DNA of 11,411 nucleotides from Paramuribaculum sp. GTDB lineage: Bacteria; Bacteroidota; Bacteroidia; Bacteroidales; Muribaculaceae. The notes beneath the pieces are model-generated. The model worked only from the letters and a program-made list of their open reading frames with translations, ran no database searches and was not told the DNA's origin. Both the position numbers and the translations under genes were made by a program. Positions 7,817 through 11,411 of the stretch are shown here, piece after piece. Where the stretch lies: positions 1 to 11,411 of the forward strand of contig JAIDJZ010000287.1 of the NCBI GenBank assembly GCA_029051965.1. Direction: 5' to 3'. Numbering within the stretch: the stretch's first letter is position 1; every line of letters begins with the position of its first letter.

Positions 7817-8010
7817 CATTTAATCCTTTTTAACTTAAAATAATATGGGCTATTTCCGACCGGTGATACGAATTGCCATGTTATTGTTTGGCTTTTAGGG
7901 GAAATTGTCCCGGAGATGAGGGTCGGGCAATTGTAAAATGTTGGAAACAGTCTTTTTAAAAAGTTAAATTAAACCAATTTCGAGTCTTTGCGTTTGCCGC
8001 GGCTGATGGG
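7817..8010. other. A+T-rich intergenic stretch with a weak hairpin; no gene seen
   Basis: This lies between the small-RNA promoter and the stop of the CobW-type gene. It has an imperfect inverted repeat, AATTGTCCCG (7903-7912) and CGGGCAATT (7924-7932), with one bulged T. It also has a 12-base palindrome CTTTTTAAAAAG (7952-7963). Either could help end transcription of the GTPase gene, but neither is followed by a clear T-run on the minus strand. Reading frames on both strands are short and unconvincing. Confidence 0.35.
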
Positions 8011-9267
8011 TCAGGCGAGGCAGTCGTCGAGGGCTGCGATTATGGCTTCGCGGTCCATGTTGCGGCCGATGAAAACGATTTTCTGCATCCGGTCGCCGTA
8101 GACGTCGTCCCAGTCGCGCATCAGTCCGGGTTCGCGAGCCATCAGTTCCTCCAGTTCTTCGGCGGGGGCTGTGGCATACCAGTTGCCGCATGCGGTCAGC
8201 TTTTTCTGGATGCCGGCCTGCTCGAAGAGGTAGGTCATGTCGGGCTCTTCGTCGAAATAGCAGATGCCTTTGGCGCGGATGACTCCTTTTGGCCAGTTGC
8301 GTCCGACGAAATAGTCGAATTTGTTGAGCGACATTGCGGGGCGTCTGTAGTAGACGAATGTCGAGATTCCGAATTCGCCGGCTTCGCCTTCCTGATCGTG
8401 GTGGTGGTGGTGATGGCAGTGGCAGATTCCGTGATCGTGGTCGCAGTGGCTGTGGTCGTGATGATGGTGATCGTGGCTGTGGCCGTGGTCGTGATGATGG
8501 CTGTGGTGGTGTTCTTTCTCGATTTCGTCAAGGGGTTTCTCGATTTCCTTTACCCATGTAGCGGATGTTGCGACGCGTCCGAAGTTGAAGAGTCCGGTGT
8601 TGAGGATCGAGTCGAAGTCTATGTCGGCATAGTCTGCCTCGATTATTTCGGCTTCGGGCTGGATGGCGCGGATTGTGGCGCGTATTTTCTTTGCGTCGTC
8701 GGCGGATACTTCCGAAATCTTGTTGAGGACGATCAGATTGCAGAATTCGATCTGTTGGATGATGAGGTTTTCGATTTCTTCGGGCTGGATGGTGTCGGCG
8801 GTGAGCGATTCGCCGGCGGCGAATTCGCTCTGGAGGCGCAGGGCGTCGACGACGGTCACGATGCAGTCGAGTCTCGGGGTTCCGAAGCGGTTCACTTGCG
8901 GTCCCATTGCTTTTATGGAGCATATTGTCTGTGCGATCGGTTCGGGTTCGCATATGCCGCTTGCTTCGATCACTATGTAGTCGAAGCGGTCTCCTTCCAT
9001 CAGGTCGGTCAGCTGCTCGACGAGGTCCATTTTCAGTGTGCAGCAGATGCATCCGTTCTGCAGTGCTACAAGGCTGTCGTCGTTGCTGCCGACGATTCCG
9101 TCGCGTGCTATCAGCTCGGCGTCGATGTTGACTTCGCCGATGTCGTTGACGATAACGGCAAAGCGGATTCCGCGGCGGTTAGAGAGTAGGCGGTTGACGA
9201 GGGTTGTTTTGCCGCTGCCGAGATAGCCGGTCAGCAGCAGTACTGGCATTTCGCGTTTGGTTTCCAT
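8011..9267 (-). CDS. COG0523/CobW-family zinc-metallochaperone-type G3E GTPase with His-rich loop
   Basis: A 418-residue cytosolic P-loop GTPase of the COG0523 group, whose members hand zinc or other metals to client enzymes. Walker A is GYLGSGKT (14-21), and the metal-binding CxCC motif is NGCICC (71-76, Cys73, 75, 76). The switch/Walker B region is [10 protein letters not shown] (99-108), and the guanine-recognition motif reads NKIS (182-185) instead of NKxD. Residues 253-290 carry 24 His and three Cys, a very dense metal-binding linker. The C-terminal CobW domain covers about 300-410. I chose ATG 9267 because METKREMP leads directly into the first beta strand. An upstream in-frame start (9414) adds 49 residues that read through the promoter box and an 11-base tandem repeat. 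It has its own promoter, so it is probably not part of umuDC. A zinc role is inferred from the motifs; cobalamin genes are absent. Confidence 0.93.
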   Translation of the reverse strand: METKREMPVLLLTGYLGSGKTTLVNRLLSNRRGIRFAVIVNDIGEVNIDAELIARDGIVGSNDDSLVALQNGCICCTLKMDLVEQLTDLMEGDRFDYIVIEASGICEPEPIAQTICSIKAMGPQVNRFGTPRLDCIVTVVDALRLQSEFAAGESLTADTIQPEEIENLIIQQIEFCNLIVLNKISEVSADDAKKIRATIRAIQPEAEIIEADYADIDFDSILNTGLFNFGRVATSATWVKEIEKPLDEIEKEHHHSHHHDHGHSHDHHHHDHSHCDHDHGICHCHHHHHHDQEGEAGEFGISTFVYYRRPAMSLNKFDYFVGRNWPKGVIRAKGICYFDEEPDMTYLFEQAGIQKKLTACGNWYATAPAEELEELMAREPGLMRDWDDVYGDRMQKIVFIGRNMDREAIIAALDDCLA

Positions 9268-9292
9268 GACGGTTCGATGCGATGACACAATA

Positions 9293-9343
9293 ATATATAA
9301 GGAATATATAAGGAATATATAAGGAAGTGTGATTATATGAGGA
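9293..9343. repeat. 11-base tandem repeat in the leader of the CobW-type gene
   Basis: The plus strand holds three exact head-to-tail copies of ATATATAAGGA (9293-9303, 9304-9314, 9315-9325). After AGTGTG comes a degenerate fourth copy, ATTATATGAGGA (9332-9343). It lies between the predicted -7 box (9395-9388) and the start codon at 9267, hence within the transcribed leader. On the sense strand the unit reads TCCTTATATAT. A period of 11 bases is close to one helical turn and is not a multiple of three. Confidence 0.9.
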
Positions 9344-9387
9344 AGTATGACAATATGCCAAGGAGCGTCAGTCGGGCTTCTGTGATG

Positions 9388-9395
9388 CAAAATTA
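9388..9395 (-). promoter_or_regulatory. -7 box for the CobW-type GTPase gene
   Basis: TAATTTTG on the minus strand (9395-9388), followed by C, is an exact TAnnTTTG match. No clear TTTG is seen about 20 bases upstream, so it may need an activator or be weak. The predicted start near 9381 leaves a leader of about 115 bases containing the 11-base repeats. The box sits 27 bases past the umuC stop, in the only gap between the two genes. Confidence 0.5.
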
Positions 9396-9422
9396 CTGAA
9401 AAAATGTGATTCACCCTATCGG

Positions 9423-10727
9423 TCAGTTTCCTTTTTTGGCGGCGGTTTCGGCTGAGGGTGCTGAATGGATTTCGATGATGTCGGAGAGTCGCATGGTGTA
9501 GAGCCGTGAGTCGTGCTCGCGGCGCACGAGGTTGTCGATGCCGTTGCCGGCCGATGCGAGGTGGATGCGGTTGCGGGTGGAGAGGTTGCGGTTGATCGTG
9601 TCTATTGTTTCCATCAGCCGGCGCTGTTTTTCGTCGTCGGCCACGCTGGCGAATAGGTTGCGCTGGATGCGGTCACGCGGCCGGAGGCGTCCGATTGTCA
9701 CGCCTGCTTTTTTGTAGCCGTAGCCTTTGCGGAAGATCGATCGCAGGGCTTCGGTCGCGGCGCTTGCGAGCTCGGGGGTGAAGTCGGTCGGGTCGGCTAA
9801 GCGTAGGGTTGCGGTGTTGAAGTACTGCGGGTCGTGCTGGTGAAAGCGGTTGGTGCAGAGGTAGACGGTGATTTCCTCGGCGGCCGAATTCTGGCGCCGG
9901 AGTTTGCGGGCTATGATGGAGGTGAAGGTGCAGACGGCCTTTCGCAGGTCTTCGAAGTCATACAGTTCGGTCGCGAAAGAGCGCGACGAGGTGATTGTCT
10001 GTTTGTCGGGTGTCGCTTTTTCAACCGGGATCGACGGGATGCCGTTCAGTTCGCGCCAGGTTCGTTTTCCGGTGGAGTTGAAGAGCCGGCCGATTGTGGC
10101 CTCGTCGAGGTCGGCGAGCTGACGGGCTGTGGTGATGCCGCGGTCTGTGAGGCGTTTCGAGTGGCGGCGTCCGATTCCCCATGTGTCGCGGATGTCGGTG
10201 AGTTCGAGCGCTTTCAGACGCTTCTCCTCGCTGTCGATGAGGCATGCGCCGCGGTAGCCCGCATGTTTTTTTGCGAAGCCGGCGGCGATTTTGGCAAGTG
10301 TTTTGGTCGGGGCTATGCCGACCGATACGGGGATGCCGGTGTGCCGGCGGACGTGTCTGACGATGTAGCGTCCGAAGTCTTCTATGTCGCTTGTGCCGGC
10401 GTCGATTGTCATGAAGGCTTCGTCGATCGAGTAGATTTCGATCGGGTTGGAGCACATGGATTCGAGGGTTGCCATGACGCGGGAGGAGATGTCGCCATAG
10501 AGCCGATGGTTGCCGGAGATGACGGCTACGTTGTTGGCTTCGCAGAATTCTCTGATCCTGAAGAATGGCATGCCGCGCTTGAGTCCGATGCTTTTCGCTT
10601 CGTTGGAGAGGGCTACGGCGCATCCGTCGTTGTTGCTGAGCACGATGACCGGCCGCCCGATCAGGTCGGGGCGGAAGAGTCGTTCGCACGAGACGAAAAA
10701 GTTGTTGCAGTCGATCAGGGCAATCAT
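9423..10727 (-). CDS. umuC: UmuC, catalytic subunit of DNA polymerase V (Y family)
   Basis: Error-prone translesion polymerase that copies past DNA damage together with processed UmuD. At 434 residues it is close to the E. coli protein (422). The palm carries Asp6 in IDCNNFF and Asp102-Glu103 in YSIDEAF, matching the E. coli catalytic residues. Phe11 occupies the steric-gate position (Tyr in E. coli). The helix-hairpin-helix region is about 176-215 ([13 protein letters not shown]), the little finger about 240-350. QRNLF (355-359) fits a beta-clamp-binding motif. The C-terminal tail, about 380-421, is the UmuC-specific extension, ending in MRLSDIIEI. The start is 16 bases after the umuD stop, so the two form a umuDC operon. 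No truncation or missing catalytic residue is seen. Confidence 0.97.
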   Translation of the reverse strand: MIALIDCNNFFVSCERLFRPDLIGRPVIVLSNNDGCAVALSNEAKSIGLKRGMPFFRIREFCEANNVAVISGNHRLYGDISSRVMATLESMCSNPIEIYSIDEAFMTIDAGTSDIEDFGRYIVRHVRRHTGIPVSVGIAPTKTLAKIAAGFAKKHAGYRGACLIDSEEKRLKALELTDIRDTWGIGRRHSKRLTDRGITTARQLADLDEATIGRLFNSTGKRTWRELNGIPSIPVEKATPDKQTITSSRSFATELYDFEDLRKAVCTFTSIIARKLRRQNSAAEEITVYLCTNRFHQHDPQYFNTATLRLADPTDFTPELASAATEALRSIFRKGYGYKKAGVTIGRLRPRDRIQRNLFASVADDEKQRRLMETIDTINRNLSTRNRIHLASAGNGIDNLVRREHDSRLYTMRLSDIIEIHSAPSAETAAKKGN

Positions 10728-10743
10728 TGGCGGAGGGTGGCGG

Positions 10744-11196
10744 TCAGTGGCGGCGTCGGGTGGCTTTTATTGTATAGGTGACGATGCCCCATATGATCAG
10801 CTCGTTTCCGTCTCTGACGGGTATGGGGGCATAGTTGTGGTTGGAGGGCATGAGGAAGATGTCGCCGTTTCCGGCGATGCGTATTCTTTTAAGGGTGAAT
10901 TCTCCGTCGAGGCAGCAGACTGCGAGATCGCCGTTGGTGGCTTCGATCGCGCGGTCGATTATGATGATGTCGCCTTCTTCGATTCCTTCTTCGATCATTG
11001 AGTCGCCGACGACGCGGCCGTAGAATGTGGCGACCGGGTGCTGGATCAGATCCCGGTTGAGGTCGATGGTCTCCGTAATGTAGTCCTGTGCCGGGCTTGG
11101 AAAGCCGGCGCGAATGCCGGAGTCGGCATATGGAAGCTCGAGCCGGGACGATGTGTCGGATCTGTAGAGCAGGATTGTTTCTTCTGTTGCTTTCAT
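10744..11196 (-). CDS. umuD: UmuD, self-cleaving SOS protein (S24 peptidase family)
   Basis: Partner of UmuC. RecA-stimulated self-cleavage removes the N-terminal arm and activates polymerase V. From ATG 11196 it is 150 residues (E. coli 139). The expected cleavage site is Ala30-Gly31 in IRAGFPSP. The catalytic pair is Ser66 (VVGDSM) and Lys103 (EFTLKRI), 37 apart as in E. coli (60 and 97). It lacks the LexA/CI-type helix-turn-helix, so it is not a repressor. An in-frame TTG at 11208 would add MHLP but lies inside the -7 box, so the ATG is preferred. The predicted transcript then begins only a few bases before the ATG. I recognise no LexA operator. Confidence 0.95.
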   Translation of the reverse strand: MKATEETILLYRSDTSSRLELPYADSGIRAGFPSPAQDYITETIDLNRDLIQHPVATFYGRVVGDSMIEEGIEEGDIIIIDRAIEATNGDLAVCCLDGEFTLKRIRIAGNGDIFLMPSNHNYAPIPVRDGNELIIWGIVTYTIKATRRRH

Positions 11197-11205
11197 AGGT
11201 AGATG

Positions 11206-11237
11206 CAAAATTAAGTATAATTTTTCTGTAGGTGAAA
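11206..11237 (-). promoter_or_regulatory. umuDC promoter, near-leaderless
   Basis: On the minus strand TAATTTTG (11213-11206) is an exact -7 box, and TTTC (11237-11234), 20 bases upstream, is one mismatch from the -33 TTTG. The box ends 9 bases before the chosen umuD ATG (11196), which implies a leader of only a few bases. Confidence 0.55.
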
Positions 11238-11271
11238 AGTGTGCCTCAAAAAATGAGAGGCCGGTCTTGCG

Positions 11272-11411
11272 GGACTGATAAGAGAGTGTTTGAATTTAAA
11301 CCACGTTAACAGTAATACGCATGAACGGCAGAATCTTCAAAATAATCCTGAGGTCTTTTTTGGCGAATTCCGCCAAGTCTCATCAGTCGCATAGCCCGCT
11401 ATGCTCCTTCT
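11272..11411 (-). repeat. Diverged dispersed repeat, right copy, inverted relative to the left copy
   Basis: Read on the minus strand this repeats the organisation of bases 1-130. TGCGACTG lies at 11391-11384, hairpin 2 has arms TTGGCG (11360-11365) and CGCCAA (11371-11376), CGTGGT is at 11305-11300, and AAACA plus CTCTTA follow. Hairpin 1 is GCATAGC (11389-11395) with GCTATGC (11398-11404). A minus-strand frame is open from the window edge to a TGA near 11337, equivalent to the open frame in the left copy. The inner boundary is approximate, and the element continues past the window end. Confidence 0.6.

Noticed and set aside
8398-9189. Plus-strand frame with Val/Met/Ala-rich start resembling membrane protein
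   Set aside because: The hydrophobic run is just the reverse complement of the His/Asp codons of the GTPase loop.
9293-9343. Possible CRISPR array
   Set aside because: The units are 11 bases and adjoin directly with no spacers, and no cas genes are present.
9268-9414. Longer N-terminus for the CobW-type GTPase (start at 9414)
   Set aside because: The added 49 residues translate the promoter box and the 11-base tandem repeats; the family begins at the METKREMP position.
9399-9414. Possible umuC terminator (GTGA/TCAC inverted repeat with adjacent T6 on the minus strand)
   Set aside because: The arms are four bases with a one-base centre, too small to form a stable hairpin.
9834-10781. Long plus-strand open frame (315 codons) opposite umuC
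   Set aside because: It is complementary to the catalytic and finger regions of umuC and shows no domain signature.
11344-11380. Hairpin at the right edge as an intrinsic terminator
   Set aside because: The T-run precedes rather than follows the TTGGCG/CGCCAA hairpin on the plus strand, and on the minus strand an A-run follows.

Overview
The window looks like chromosomal DNA from a Bacteroidales bacterium, plausibly of the Muribaculaceae (family-level placement is an inference). The reasons are several Bacteroidetes-type -7 promoter boxes (TAnnTTTG) in the intergenic regions, weak or absent Shine-Dalgarno sequences, a Bacteroidetes-style sigma-54 activator without a receiver domain, and moderately G+C-rich core genes.

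Left block, minus strand, read right to left: metG (methionyl-tRNA synthetase), ansA (cytoplasmic type I L-asparaginase) and a sigma-54-dependent AAA+ regulator. The gaps are 30 and 21 bases, so they probably form one operon, driven by a promoter near 4621-4654.

Middle, plus strand: a single 917-residue gene at 4821-7574 encodes an Upf1/DNA2-like superfamily 1 helicase fused to a C-terminal PD-(D/E)XK-type nuclease. It is clearly more A+T-rich than its neighbours and is divergent from metG. This is the best candidate for a horizontally acquired, single-gene defence system. Convergent to it, at about 7566-7779 on the minus strand, is an unannotated transcription unit: a consensus -7 box, about 210 bases with long-range pairing, and a hairpin followed by T6. 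This is probably a structured small RNA, possibly a 6S-like RNA, and its terminator overlaps the helicase stop codon.

Right block, minus strand: umuD and umuC (SOS mutagenesis polymerase V, 16-base gap), then a separately promoted COG0523/CobW-type zinc-metallochaperone GTPase. The GTPase has a very His-rich loop, and an 11-base tandem repeat lies in its leader.

Both window edges carry copies of one diverged element of roughly 130 bases in inverted orientation (1-130 on plus, about 11272-11411 on minus). The copies share two hairpins, one of which shows compensatory base changes. I know of no described name for this element. No tRNA, rRNA, CRISPR array or transposase gene was seen.
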